NCBI GenBank assembly: GCA_963715045.1
Contig: CAVQRC010000003.1
Coordinates: forward strand, 248,001-312,000
DNA length: 64,000 nt
From: CAVQRC01 sp963715045
GTDB taxonomy: Bacteria; Planctomycetota; Planctomycetia; Pirellulales; Lacipirellulaceae
Direction: 5' to 3'
The translations under genes were made by a program, and so were the position numbers. Below the pieces are notes generated by a model. The model was given only the letters and a program-made list of their open reading frames with translations. It did no database searches and was not told the DNA's origin. Positions 16,893-26,789 of the stretch are shown piece after piece. Positions within the stretch are counted from its first letter, which is position 1. Each line of letters starts with the position of its first letter.

Positions 16893-19800
16893 TCAATTCC
16901 CTCCGCGTCCGCCACCGCCTCCGCGGCCACCACCTCCGCCTCCGCGACCGCCACCTCCGCCGCCACCGCGTCCGCCGCCTGTAGTCGCCGCCACCGCGAC
17001 CGCCGCGACCGCCACCACCTCTTCCGGCTCCTCCGCCACCCCGGCCTTGTTGCATCCGCTGGAAGAATTCAACCTGCCGCTGCATCTGCCGGGCCGCGTC
17101 GGCCTGCGAACCGGCCTGGTCGGATCCGCCACTACTACTCGCGGTGCCTCCGCCGGCGGTCGTCGCTGCCGTTGCGGCGGTGGCATTGGTCTGGATCGAA
17201 CTGCCGAACATGGCCGCCAAGGCCTTTTGAACGGCCTCGGAGTTCGATTGCTTCAGCGTGATGATCTCCGTCTTCGTCGTGTTGGCGAGCTGGGCGCTGT
17301 CGATCATCTCGACGAGAACCTTGACTTCTTCAAACAACGGATCGGGTGCCCGTACGACCAGCGAATTACTGCGGGTATCGATACCCAAAGCCATTTTCTG
17401 AGCTTCTTCCTGTTCCTTCTGGGCATTTCCGCTGTCTCGCCCGCCACCACCACCGCGAAGTGCGCGAATGATGTCCTCGGGCGATGGCTGGCGGGCTTCG
17501 CCGCCGCTACCGCTCTTCATTCGATCCCGGTAGACCGTTTGCACGATCGTCTGGACGTATTGGGCCGACGTGTTGCGGACCGGAATCAATCGCGGCCGTG
17601 CGTCGACCTGCACGTCCTCGGGGCTGTTCGGTTGATCGAGAATCCGGAGCAGTTGTTCGAGGGTCTCGAGATCCGCTGCCTTTCCTTTGACGACCAGCGC
17701 GTTGAGACGATCATCCGGAACGATGTCCAACGCACCGACACCACTGGATCCGCCGCCGCCAAGTCCAAGCAAGCCGCCGACAAGATCTCCGCCGGCATCT
17801 CCCAGGGCCGCTCCGGCAATGTCGCCCAGAAGACCGCCTCCGCCCCCTCCCGCCGAAGCGCCGCCGCCGAAGATCTCGCTCAGTGTCCCGGCGATCGAAG
17901 ACGCCTTGGCGAATTTCAAGTAGTAGACGGCGAAGTCGCGGCTCGTGCCCCCGCCACTGGCGAGCGTCGTCAGCAACTCTTCAAACTGGTCGAGGGCATC
18001 GACATCGTCGGAATACAGCAGCACGCCGCCCGGGCCGGGGGAGACGATGATCGGTGATCCGGGACGGTCCTCCGCGTCGGCCTCGGCAGCGTCGGTCTAG
18101 GCAGCGTCGTTCGAGGCCGCATCCGCCGCGGCCCTGGCGGGAGCGGGGCGGATGTCGCTCGCGAAGTAAAACTCAATGCGTTGCGGCTGTTCGGCAGCAC
18201 GGTCTCGAGGAGGAGCGGACTCCCGTTCTGGCGCTGGACGCGGCGGAGAATCGTCGTACTGACTTGCCCGGTGGGCGAAATGAACCGCTCGGCCGCTCTC
18301 CATATTCACTGGGCCGCTTGGTCGGAATCCCGAGCGAAGATGGAGTCACGACGCGGATCCGGTTTTCGCGGAGCTGGGGCCAGATCTCTTCCATTTGCGC
18401 CAGTGCCGACTGAGCGTCGCGACCCGAAAGCGGCAGCACGCGGAGATTCCCCCGTGAAGCCAGCACGTTATCCACGTCCATGTTCTCGCCCAGCTTTTCC
18501 AATAACTGCCGAATCTGTACGAGCTGCGCGGAATTGGCTTTGACGATCAAGCTCCGCGTCGTGAGGTCGGCGTCCACCCGCGGAGCGCTCTTGGCCGGCT
18601 TCTCTGCGTCCCCGCCGAACAGCCGGTTGATCGCCAGCACGGCTACCTGAGGGTCGACGCTCGACAGCGGAATCACGTCGATCTGCCGAAGGTCGCTTTG
18701 CATCAGATCGAGCGTCTCTTTGATACGCTCGTGTTGCGAGGGTCGGACGAAAGCATAGAGATTCCCCGTTTCCGGGTCGGTCTCCAGCCGAATGTCGGGA
18801 TCGCCGGCCAGCAATGTCTGCAACACTTTCAGTGCCGACTCGGGCGTCGCGTTCGCGATCGGGTAGGCGAAGACTTCGGGCGTTTCGGAAAGTACCGCGC
18901 TGCCGGAGAGTCCCGGCACGTCGAGCACTTCGACGATCTCGCGAATTTCCGCGAGCCGTCCGCGTTGGCCGCGGGCCAGGATCCGCGTGCCGTCGACATC
19001 GACCGCCAGCTGCAGCGTCCCGTCTTCCAGGGCCATCGCGTCCTCGGGCATCGCCAGCATCTGCCGAATGACCGGCAGGATCTCATCGGCCAGCCGGTTC
19101 TTCAGCTCAATCTGCACCAATTGACGGTTCTGGCGGTCGGGGTTCTCAATCGCATCGAGCACATTGCGAATCACCCGGAGCCGGCCGGCCGTTTCCACCA
19201 CCTCGATTCGCTTTGAGCGGTCCAGCTTGACAATCACGCCCTGACCTCGGATCAACCGCTCGACTTCGGCCTCGGCCTCGTCGGGTGTGATGCGGCTCAG
19301 CGGAAAGATCACCCGCACCAACTCGTTCTCACCCCGCTCATCGAGTTCGTCGAGGGAAACCTGCTCCACCATCAGCGGCGGAATGCCATCTTCGAGATTC
19401 ACGACGAATAACATCTCGCCGCGACGAATCAGCGTGTAGCCCTTCAGCAGCAGGACCCCGTTGAGCAGGTCGAGTGCTTCGGTGGGCGTGTAGAGTCGCG
19501 GATCGGTGTAGTTGAACGAGCCTGGCGGAGGCTCATCCATCATCAGCGAGAGATCGGCCTTGTCGACAAACCACTCGATGACGTCTTCCCACGGCTGCTG
19601 CTGGAAACTGAAACGCAGACGGTTGTCGCCGTTTCCAGCGGCGTCGTCTTCCTCGGCGGGCGGATTGGGTGCGTCGCGGGCGGCGGCCGCCAGGGCTTTC
19701 GCGACGGCTTCCGCGGCGGCCTCGACGGCGGCTTCCTCAGCGGCTTCCATCGCGGCTTGATCGTCAGTCTCGGACGTCGTCGCGGTAGTGCCTGGCTCGT

Positions 19801-20041
19801 CCGCTGGCTGCTCGATGGCCGCGTCGGGTCGCAGTTCGCCATTGTCCTCCTGCTCATCCTGAGCCAGCGTCGGGCTGGCGGCGAGCAGACATCCCAGCAG
19901 TGTCCCCCCGAGCCTGAGGCCCCATCGGCCCCTACCCGCGGGCACGTACTGGTTTCGCGAAGCGGAGCGATGCGGCGTCGCGTGCTGGCCGGGGCCACGC
20001 AACCGTCTTGCGAACGTGGCTGGGAGAAAAATACGCGACAT
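16893..20041 (-). CDS. secretin-like (GspD/PilQ N-domain repeats) protein, multiply disrupted
   Basis: A protein of about 1048 residues once two single extra bases (about 18290-18340 and 16980) are removed and an in-frame TAG at 18097-18099 is ignored. A signal sequence (GTLLGCLLAASPTLAQ) precedes an acidic Ala/Glu-rich linker, then several secretin_N/STN-like repeats (ILPVIRQMLAMPED, VFAYPIANATPESALKVLQ, VIPLSSVDPQVAVLAINRL, AVYYLKFAKASSIAGTLSEI, LIPVRNTSAQYVQTIVQTVY, GSPIIVSP). The C-terminus is an Arg/Gly repeat ending GGGGGRGGN. The pore-forming secretin domain itself is not obvious. Likely an envelope protein related to type II secretion or pilus secretins. The TAG would be GAG with one substitution. 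Confidence 0.72.
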
Positions 20042-20608
20042 GGGCTATGGATCCTGACGCAGAAAGCGAGGCACTCCGAAAACGTGAATCGCTGTTGATC
20101 TACTGTTTTTTTAGGGGTTTTGCTAAGCGATATCGTAACCATAGCTGGCTGGGCGGAACCACCGCGGCGAGTGGCTTCAAATCCGGATGGCCTCACGGAT
20201 TATGCGGCTTATCAGGGCACGCTGCGGAGCTCCTCCCTATCGGGTTACGGTCAGATTCCGCCTGAGTCCACAATCCGACCCGGCGACCGGGGGGTGCGGA
20301 ACGCAGTTGCGTGACGTTCGCGCCCGTGCAAAAAGAGACCTCGGAGTCTGTTGGGGGAACATGCGCTGCAACATTGCCGGAACATCCAAGAAGACCCCAT
20401 GGGTCTTTAATGGCCTTAGAACTCGCGCATGTCATTGAGCGTCCGAGATGCCCACAGCGGCTTCAGCGATCACAAACAAGCCCGTTGGTGCACCGGCGAC
20501 CGGGTGAGGGCAGGCAACTCGCCTTGACTCCCGAAAGCGGCCCTGCGACGATCCGCCCCGCGATCCTGGACCTTGCGACATTCCGCTTGCCGTGGAGACG
20601 ATCAGACA
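20042..20608 (+). other. gene-free spacer with partial dispersed element
   Basis: No convincing coding region lies in this 567-bp divergent spacer. It must hold the promoters of the secretin-like gene (minus) and the glycine-zipper gene (plus). GGAACGCAGTTGCG at about 20297-20310 followed by GACGTTCGC matches the module at 2759-2773. A run of T residues with a T-rich flank lies at 20105-20113. Nothing else was recognised. Confidence 0.5.
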
Positions 20609-21211
20609 ATGCGACTGGGTGGTTCTTTCGGGCTGCTGTTGTTGTGCAGCGTGCCGGGTTGTGCGTGGGACAGCTATACCGACCGGGGTGCGGCAGTCGG
20701 TGGCCTTACTGGTGCCGGAGTGGGGGCCATCGTCGGCAACCAGTTCGACAACGCGGGGGCAGGAACGGCCATCGGGGCGGGAATCGGGGCCCTCACCGGG
20801 GCGGCGATGGGGGGTGCCCTCGACGAAGTCGATGCGCGGAACCGGGCGGCCATTGCGGGACAGTTGGGCCGCCAGGTTCAGCCGGGGCCGACCACCACGG
20901 AGGATGTGATTGCGATGACCGCCGCCGGCGTCGATCCAAAGCTGATCCGGACTCACGTCGAGCGATCGGGGATCGCGCAGCCCCTGGCGGCGGCCGATGT
21001 GATTTACCTGCATCAGCAGGGCGTCTCCACCGACGTGATCCAGGCGATGCAGACGCGAAGCGCGGCGCCGCCGGTGCAGCTTGCGCAACCCCCCACGATT
21101 ATCGAAGAACATTACTACGGGCCGCCCTGTGCTCCGCCGCCGCGGGTCCACATTCATCATCGATACGGCCGTCGGCCCCGGGTGGGTTGGGGCTTCTCGT
21201 TCTCGGGCTAG
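20609..21211 (+). CDS. glycine-zipper lipoprotein
   Basis: A protein of 200 residues from ATG 20609. The N-terminus (GLLLLCSVPGC) is a lipoprotein signal with Cys at about residue 18. A glycine-zipper segment (GAAVGGLTGAGVGAIVG, GAGTAIGAGIGALTGAAMGG) follows, able to insert in or pack against the outer membrane. A short helical domain (SGIAQPLAAADVIYLHQQGV) and a His/Pro-rich tail (PRVHIHHRYGRR) end the protein. It is similar in layout to planctomycete and SmpA/Omp glycine-zipper proteins; the precise role is unknown. Confidence 0.72.
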   Translation: MRLGGSFGLLLLCSVPGCAWDSYTDRGAAVGGLTGAGVGAIVGNQFDNAGAGTAIGAGIGALTGAAMGGALDEVDARNRAAIAGQLGRQVQPGPTTTEDVIAMTAAGVDPKLIRTHVERSGIAQPLAAADVIYLHQQGVSTDVIQAMQTRSAAPPVQLAQPPTIIEEHYYGPPCAPPPRVHIHHRYGRRPRVGWGFSFSG

Positions 21212-21225
21212 CAAACTTCACGCGC

Positions 21226-21254
21226 TTGCCGGCCGTGAGCGGTACGGTTACAAT
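21226..21254 (+). promoter_or_regulatory. sigma70-type promoter
   Basis: TTGCCG (21226-21231) and TACAAT (21249-21254) are separated by exactly 17 bases, and transcription would start near 21261. It lies after the glycine-zipper gene and upstream of a structured leader that ends in an intrinsic terminator. Confidence 0.6.
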
Positions 21255-21260
21255 CCCTCA

Positions 21261-21397
21261 ACTAGGGATTTGTGGCCGCTTGCAGCCGAAACTGCTAAAG
21301 TGCCGTCGCCGTGGTGCGACTTCCCAAGTCACCACGGCCGCTTCAGCACCAACAGAATCGTCTTCAAACCGCGGCCCGGGTCCGCGGTTTTTTTCGT
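21261..21397 (+). ncRNA. candidate structured leader or small RNA upstream of PLP enzyme genes
   Basis: Downstream of the predicted promoter is about 137 bases without a plausible protein but rich in pairing. There is a small ATCCCT/AGGGAT hairpin (about 21253-21269). A long hairpin follows in which CCGTGGTG pairs with CACCACGG around an inner GACTT/AAGTC pair (about 21309-21337), flanked by GTGC/GCAC. The terminator at 21366-21394 closes it. The two cystathionine-type genes begin 90 bp later. It could be a free small RNA or an attenuator. No known riboswitch core (SAM, cobalamin) was recognised. Confidence 0.45.
21366..21394 (+). terminator. intrinsic terminator
   Basis: A perfect 9-bp stem (AAACCGCGG with CCGCGGTTT), a 7-base loop and a run of seven T residues form a strong Rho-independent terminator. 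It ends the transcript from 21261 before the downstream gene at 21484. Confidence 0.88.
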
Positions 21398-21483
21398 TGG
21401 TTGACTCGATTGCGGCGTGCAAGCCCGCGTTCGATCGATAGCTGGCACCTCAAACAACGGTTCTCTTGATCCGCCCTTTCAAC

Positions 21484-22728
21484 ATGAGCACAGTCAACAT
21501 GACCCAAGCGTCGGACGAATCGTCGGTGACCGACCGTGGCGGCAAGCCACTTCCGGTTCCTCAGCGGTCGCTGTCGACGTTGTCCGTTCATGCCGGTGAA
21601 GCGCGGCAGAAGCCGGGCGACTCGATCACCGATCCGATCTTCTGCGCGTCGACGTTCACGTTCGAGAACACGCAGGCGGTCATCGACTACATCGAGCAGG
21701 AACAGCCGCGGGAGGAATACGGTCGATACGGCAATCCGGGCGAGCGGGCGGTCGAGCGGAAACTGGCCGCGCTCGATGCGGCGGAGTCGGCCGTACTTTA
21801 CGCCAGCGGGATGGCAGCCATCGTCGGTCTGTTCATGGCGAAGCTGAGTGCGGGTGACGAAGTCATCTTCTTCGACGAGTGTTATCACCGCAGCCGTGAG
21901 TTCTGCCTCAAACATTTGTCCCGGTTCGGCGTCACCACCGTCCAGGTACCGACCGGAGACTACGACGCGATGGAGGCCGCCATCACCCGCCGCACACGGA
22001 TGTTGATCAGCGAGTCGCCCACCAATCCGCATCTCAGCGTCGTGGACCTCGAACGGTTTGCGGAGATCGGGAAGCGCCGGGACGTCGAGACCATGATCGA
22101 TGCCACGCTGGCCACCCCCTACAACGTGCGACCGATCGAATACGGCGTCGATTACGTGCTGCACTCCGCGACGAAGTACCTCGGAGGACACAACGACCTC
22201 TTGGCCGGCGTGGTCGTGGGGAGCGAAGCGCAATTGACCGACGTTCGTCAGTTGCGGGGCATCATGGGGGCGGTCAACGGCCCGCAAAACTGCTACCTGC
22301 TCTCGCGAGGACTCAAGACGTTCGAACTGCGGATGCAACGGCACAACGAAAACGGTCAGCGGATCGCCGAGTTTCTCGCCGGCCATTCGCGGGTCGAGAA
22401 AGTCTACTATCCAGGGCTGGAATCGCACCGCGACCATGCGATCGCCAGAGAGACGATGGTCGGTTTCGGTGGGCTGGTGACGTTCCTCGTCAAGGATGCC
22501 GACTGGCGCGAGACTGCCGACATCATTGACGCCACGCGGATTCCGCGGATCGCTCCCAGCCTGGGCGGCGTCGAGTCGTTGATCGAGCAGCCCCTGGTGA
22601 TGAGCTATTACCAGTGCACACCGGAAGAACGACAGGCGTATGGGATTCCCGACAACATGATCCGCATTGCCTGCGGCGTGGAAAATGCCGACGATCTGAT
22701 CGCGGATCTCGAGCAGGCACTGAACTGA
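21484..22728 (+). CDS. Cys/Met metabolism PLP-dependent enzyme (cystathionine synthase/lyase family)
   Basis: A 414-residue fold-type I PLP enzyme from ATG 21484 (a TTG at 21466 is alternative). The PLP-phosphate site YGRYGNPGERAVE, the ASGMAAI loop, the Asp in MIDATLATPYN and the Schiff-base Lys in HSATKYLGGHND are all present. The C-terminal PSLGGVESLIEQP is the family signature for cystathionine gamma-synthase/beta-lyase/gamma-lyase enzymes. With the homologue encoded directly downstream it probably carries out one of two transsulfuration steps. Which reaction each performs cannot be decided from sequence. Confidence 0.9.
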   Translation: MSTVNMTQASDESSVTDRGGKPLPVPQRSLSTLSVHAGEARQKPGDSITDPIFCASTFTFENTQAVIDYIEQEQPREEYGRYGNPGERAVERKLAALDAAESAVLYASGMAAIVGLFMAKLSAGDEVIFFDECYHRSREFCLKHLSRFGVTTVQVPTGDYDAMEAAITRRTRMLISESPTNPHLSVVDLERFAEIGKRRDVETMIDATLATPYNVRPIEYGVDYVLHSATKYLGGHNDLLAGVVVGSEAQLTDVRQLRGIMGAVNGPQNCYLLSRGLKTFELRMQRHNENGQRIAEFLAGHSRVEKVYYPGLESHRDHAIARETMVGFGGLVTFLVKDADWRETADIIDATRIPRIAPSLGGVESLIEQPLVMSYYQCTPEERQAYGIPDNMIRIACGVENADDLIADLEQALN

Positions 22729-22816
22729 GCCGCCGCCCGCGTAATCTTGACCCGGCCAGCAGGTCGATCGCGGATTCTTCGCGCCAGTCAGCCGGTCGAC
22801 GCCAGGATCGGACTGC

Positions 22817-22880
22817 GATGAGAGACCAAGGCGATGAGAGACCAAGGCGGTTACAGACCACGGCGGTTACAGACCAAGGC
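22817..22880 (+). repeat. 16-bp tandem repeat between the PLP genes
   Basis: Two copies of GATGAGAGACCAAGGC (22817-22848) are followed by two copies of GGTTACAGACCAMGGC (22849-22880), all in phase. The shared AGACCAAGGC core and the 16-bp period (twice 8) tie it to the octamer arrays elsewhere in the window. It ends 12 bases before the start of the next gene. Confidence 0.85.
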
Positions 22881-22891
22881 AGGGTGCCCGG

Positions 22892-24031
22892 ATGAGATTC
22901 CGAACGCGAGCCATTCATGTTGGAAATGAGTGCGACCCGGAAACGGGGGCCGTGGTACGTCCGATTCACATGGCGTCCACTTTTGTCCAGCACGCCGCTG
23001 GTGAGTGGCGGCCCTACGACTACTCGCGGAGCGGTAACCCGACCCGCGCCGCCTTCGAAACCACGCTCGCCAACCTCGAGAACGGCGTCGGCGGACTCGC
23101 GTTTGCCTCGGGAATGGCCGCCACTCACGCGGTGACGGCATTGCTCCGGACCGGCGATCACATTGTCGCCGGAAGTGACATCTACGGGGGTACGTATCGT
23201 CTCTTCCACAAGATCGCCAGTCGCAGCGGGATCGGCGTCACGCTCGCCGATGCGACCGATCCCGACCAGCTCGAGGCCGCGATCACGCCCTCCACACGGC
23301 TCGTGTGGGTCGAGTCCCCCGGCAATCCCCGGATGTCGATCTGCGATCTCCGGCGGTGCGGCGAAATCGCCCATCGCCACGGCGCGTGGCTGGGTGTCGA
23401 CAGCACGTTCGCCACGCCCGCTCTCACCCGGCCTCTCGAACTCGGGGCCGACGTGGTGATGCATTCGGCCACGAAGTTCATCGGCGGTCATAGCGACCTG
23501 TTAGGTGGAGCTCTGGTCGTCAACGATCGAAAGCTGTTCGAAGAACTGTACTTTGTGCAGAATGCGACCGGCGGCGTGATGGGGCCGCTGGAAGCGTTCC
23601 TGTGCACACGGGGGCTGAAAACGCTCCAACTCCGCGTGATCGAGCAGTCGCGTTCCGCTCTCGAGATCGCCAACTGGCTTGACTCCCATCCGCTGGTCGA
23701 CGCGGTCTACTATCCGGGCCTGACCACGCATCCCGGTCACGACATCGCGGTTGCCCAGATGGATGGTCACTTTGGATCGATGCTATCCTTCGAGTGCCAG
23801 GGTGACTTTGAGGCTGCCAAACGGATCGTGGAATCGACGCGGATCTTCCAACTCGCGGTCAGTCTCGGCGCGGTCGAGTCGCTGATCGAGCAGCCGGCGG
23901 CGATGTCGCACGCGAGCTACGACGCCCAAGATCGGGCCCGGCATGGAATCACCGATACGTTGATCCGGCTCTCCGTCGGACTCGAAGATGTCGACGATCT
24001 CAAGAGCGATCTCGACGCGGCAATGCGGTGA
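22892..24031 (+). CDS. cystathionine gamma-synthase/lyase family PLP enzyme
   Basis: 379 residues, with all family landmarks: YSRSGNPTRAAFE (PLP phosphate), FASGMAATHAV, the Asp in GVDSTFATPAL, the Lys in HSATKFIGGHSD, and SLGAVESLIEQPAAMSH near the C-terminus. It follows the related gene by 163 bp, with only a tandem repeat between, so the two are likely one transcription unit for sulfur amino acid metabolism. The downstream gene is on the opposite strand and convergent. Its length equals typical MetB/CTH enzymes of 380 residues. Confidence 0.92.
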   Translation: MRFRTRAIHVGNECDPETGAVVRPIHMASTFVQHAAGEWRPYDYSRSGNPTRAAFETTLANLENGVGGLAFASGMAATHAVTALLRTGDHIVAGSDIYGGTYRLFHKIASRSGIGVTLADATDPDQLEAAITPSTRLVWVESPGNPRMSICDLRRCGEIAHRHGAWLGVDSTFATPALTRPLELGADVVMHSATKFIGGHSDLLGGALVVNDRKLFEELYFVQNATGGVMGPLEAFLCTRGLKTLQLRVIEQSRSALEIANWLDSHPLVDAVYYPGLTTHPGHDIAVAQMDGHFGSMLSFECQGDFEAAKRIVESTRIFQLAVSLGAVESLIEQPAAMSHASYDAQDRARHGITDTLIRLSVGLEDVDDLKSDLDAAMR

Positions 24032-24050
24032 GCGAAGTGCCGCTCGTTTC

Positions 24051-24938
24051 TCAGCCGACATACATCGCCGAGGGGACGCCGCGGACGCCGGGCTCGCAAA
24101 TGAACAGGTCTCCGGCCAACGGCTGACTGGCCAGATCAGACTCCGAAATTCCGTCCCGCGCAGTCGTGATATAGAGCTTGGAGAAATCCCCGCCGCCGAA
24201 CGCGCAGGCCGTCGTTTGCGCCGCTGGCACGTCCACCCGTGCGAGCCGCGTTCCGGTGCGGGGGTCGATCTGTAGAATCCCCCAACCGCCCCACAAGGCG
24301 ACCCACAGGTTGTCATCCTCATCGATCGCCATCCCGTCGGGGCTCCCCTCTGCGGCCGAAACTTCGCAGACCGTACGCCGATTGGAAAGCTTCCCGGCAT
24401 CGATGTCGAAGTCGAAGGCCTCGATCGCCCGGTTAGCGGTGTCGATGTAGTACATCGTACGCCCGTTGGAAGTCCACACGATTCCGTTCGAGACTCCGAC
24501 TTCGCTGAGATGCTGTGTCACGTTGCCCTCACCATCCAGGGAGTACAGGCCGCCCGTCCGGGGACGCGGTTTCTCAGCCAGGCTCATCGTTCCGGCCCAG
24601 AATCGTCCCGCCGGATCGCACTTGCCATCGTTGAAGCGATTGTGGGGGCGATCCGCTTCGGGGTCCGCCACGATCGTGAACTGCCCGATTCCTGGATTGA
24701 AGGTCGCGAATCCTCCGGCGACCGCCAGGGCAAGTCCGCCCCGCGTCCGTCGCACCACGGCGCCCACCATCTGACCCACGTCGTATGCCGCGTCTTCGTT
24801 CATTGCCGGATCGAAGCGGTGCACGCGTTGGCCCAGGATATCGACCCACCACAGGACCTGTTGCTCATGGTCCCACAGCGGACCTTCCCCCAGTGCAGCC
24901 TGGACATCCAACAGCCGTGTTGCTTCGATCGTTCGCAT
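24051..24938 (-). CDS. SMP-30/gluconolactonase family protein
   Basis: A 295-residue six-bladed beta-propeller lactonase. Metal ligands are visible: Glu in LGEGPLWD, Asn/Asp in NRFNDGKCDPAGRFWAGTM, Asn in SNGIVWT and Asp in GSPDGMAIDEDDNLWVA. The ATG at 24938 begins directly before the domain. There is no signal peptide, so it is likely cytoplasmic, hydrolysing sugar lactones such as gluconolactone. It is convergent with the PLP genes. Confidence 0.87.
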   Translation of the reverse strand: MRTIEATRLLDVQAALGEGPLWDHEQQVLWWVDILGQRVHRFDPAMNEDAAYDVGQMVGAVVRRTRGGLALAVAGGFATFNPGIGQFTIVADPEADRPHNRFNDGKCDPAGRFWAGTMSLAEKPRPRTGGLYSLDGEGNVTQHLSEVGVSNGIVWTSNGRTMYYIDTANRAIEAFDFDIDAGKLSNRRTVCEVSAAEGSPDGMAIDEDDNLWVALWGGWGILQIDPRTGTRLARVDVPAAQTTACAFGGGDFSKLYITTARDGISESDLASQPLAGDLFICEPGVRGVPSAMYVG

Positions 24939-25032
24939 GTTTCGTCGCCACCATCGAGTATCTAAATCACAAATGACAAGCACCAAATCTCAAACAAATC
25001 TCAATCCAGAAAAATCAAATCTCGAAACAACA

Positions 25033-25112
25033 AGTCCCATAGTCCCAGAGTCCCATAGTCCCAGAGTCCCAGCGTCCCAGCGTCCCAGCGTCCCAGCGTC
25101 CCAGCGTCCCCC
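25033..25112 (+). repeat. octamer tandem array AGTCCCAG/CGTCCCAG
   Basis: Ten phased 8-bp units, AGTCCCAT or AGTCCCAG, then CGTCCCAG. The array ends two bases before the reconstructed stop codon of the MerA-like gene. An AT-rich stretch (24962-25032), which on the minus strand contains repeated GAGATTTG, lies on its other side. The same octamer forms the array at 31062-31167. Confidence 0.9.
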
Positions 25113-25114
25113 AC

Positions 25115-26640
25115 TCACCGCCGCGTCCACGCCAGCCACTTCTCCATCAATCCCTTCACCGTCGGCGTCAGCCGCGTGCGATTGTACGTAGTCGCCAACT
25201 TTGCGGATTGCTTCGGCTTGCGTGGGATACGGATGGATCGTAGCGGCGATCTTTCCCAAGGCCGATTCCGTGCTGCATGGCGAGCGTGATTTCCGAGATC
25301 ATATCGCCCGCGTTGGTCGCGACAATCGTCGCCCCCACGATTTCATCCTTGCCCCGTCGCACGTGGATTTTGACGAATCCCTCGCCGTCACCGTCGAGGA
25401 TCGCCCGATCGACTTCGGCGAAATCCTGGCGAAACGTGTCGATTTCCATGCCGCGGCTGCGGGCCTCGTGCTCGTGCAGACCCACGTGTGCCACTTCGGG
25501 AGACGTGTACGTGCACCAGGGAATCGTCAGTGAACTGGCCTTCGCACGTCCCAGGAACAGGGCGTTACGAATCACCAGCCGGGCCATGAAGTCGGCCGCG
25601 TGCGTGAACTTGTATCGCGAGCAGACGTCGCCCGCGGCGTAGATGTGAGACAAGTTCGTTTGCAGCCGATCGTTGACGAGGACACCCTGGCGAAGATCAA
25701 ATTCAATGCCGATGGTTTCCAGGCCCATCCCTTCGACGTTAGGGGTGCGACCCGCACCGACCAGGATTTCATCGACGCGAAGTTCCCGCGACTTCCCCTG
25801 ATGGCGGAGCTGCAGGACCTTTTCCGGACCGTCGAGATCCACGCGAAGGGTCTCGGCGGAGAACACCATCTCGACGCCGTCCCGCTCGAGGGCGTGCTGG
25901 ACGATTCGCGCAGCCTCGGGATCCTCCCTGCCGAGAATCCGGTCTGTCTTTTCGATCTGCACCACCTGCGTACCGAGTCGGGCGAATGCCTGCGCCAGTT
26001 CGCTTCCGATCGGTCCGCCACCGATGACGGCCATGCGTGTGGGACGCGAAGTGAGCGAGAATACGGTTTCGTTGGTCAGCGGTCGGGCCTCTACCAGTCC
26101 CGGGATGGGCGGCAGGGCCGCGCGGGCGCCGGTCGCGATGACTGCGGAGCGAAAGCGGAGTGAATCGTCGGCGACTTGCAGTGTATCGCGGGCGGTGAAC
26201 CTGCCTGAGCCGAGAAAAACGTCGATCCCCATTCCGGCCAGTCGTTGCGCCGAGTCATGCGGGGCAATCCCAGCCCGGAGTCGCCGCATCCGCTCCATGA
26301 CCGCGGAGAAGTCGACCGCCCAGCCAGCAGGGACTTCGACGCCGAAGGCTTTGGCACGTTCCAGCGTGCTGGCTACCCGGGCCGAACTGATCACTGACTT
26401 CGACGGTACGCAGCCGACATTCAGACAGTCGCCTCCGAGGAGCCCTCGCTCGACGATCGCCACCTTGGCCCCCAGACCGGCTGCACCGACGGCCGAGACG
26501 AGTCCGGCCGTGCCGCCTCCGATCACGACCAGGTTGTATTTGCCGTGAGGTCGCGGATTCTGCCAATCGGGTGGGTGCACGAACGATTCAAGATTGCGAT
26601 TGTGTTCGTCTTGAGGTAGCAGCATGGGCTGAGTATTCAC
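25115..26640 (-). CDS. MerA/lipoamide dehydrogenase-like flavin disulfide reductase, two frameshifts
   Basis: A pyridine nucleotide-disulfide oxidoreductase of 507 residues after correcting two single extra bases near 25251 and 25187. The FAD motif VVIGGGTAGLVSA and the redox-active pair GGDCLNVGCVPSKS are clear, as are the NAD motif AVIGGGPIGSELA, YAAGDVCSRYKFTH and the dimerisation motif IHPYPTQAEAIRKVGD. The tail after KVGD reads YYNRTRLTP once corrected and ends VKGLMEKWLAWTRR. No N-terminal HMA domain and no C-terminal vicinal Cys pair is present, so it is not a classical mercuric reductase. Such genes often neighbour TVP38/TMEM64 proteins, as here. Confidence 0.85.
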
Positions 26641-26789
26641 GGATCGGCTCGAGTTCGGAGCGGGTAAAGGGCTGTCGATAGGTAGCCACGGTGGGCGAAA
26701 AGGTCACGCGTTCTTCCTGACGCGGGCTGAGCTACGGCGGCCATAGGTCGTGCCGATTCCTCTGTCTCGGAGAGCTACGACGACGACCG

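Noticed and set aside
25168..25259. alternative C-terminus of the MerA-like protein (GLGKDRRYD...)
   Set aside because: The conserved dimerisation motif IHPYPTQAEAIRKVGD lies in the other frame at this place, so this tail arises from an extra base.
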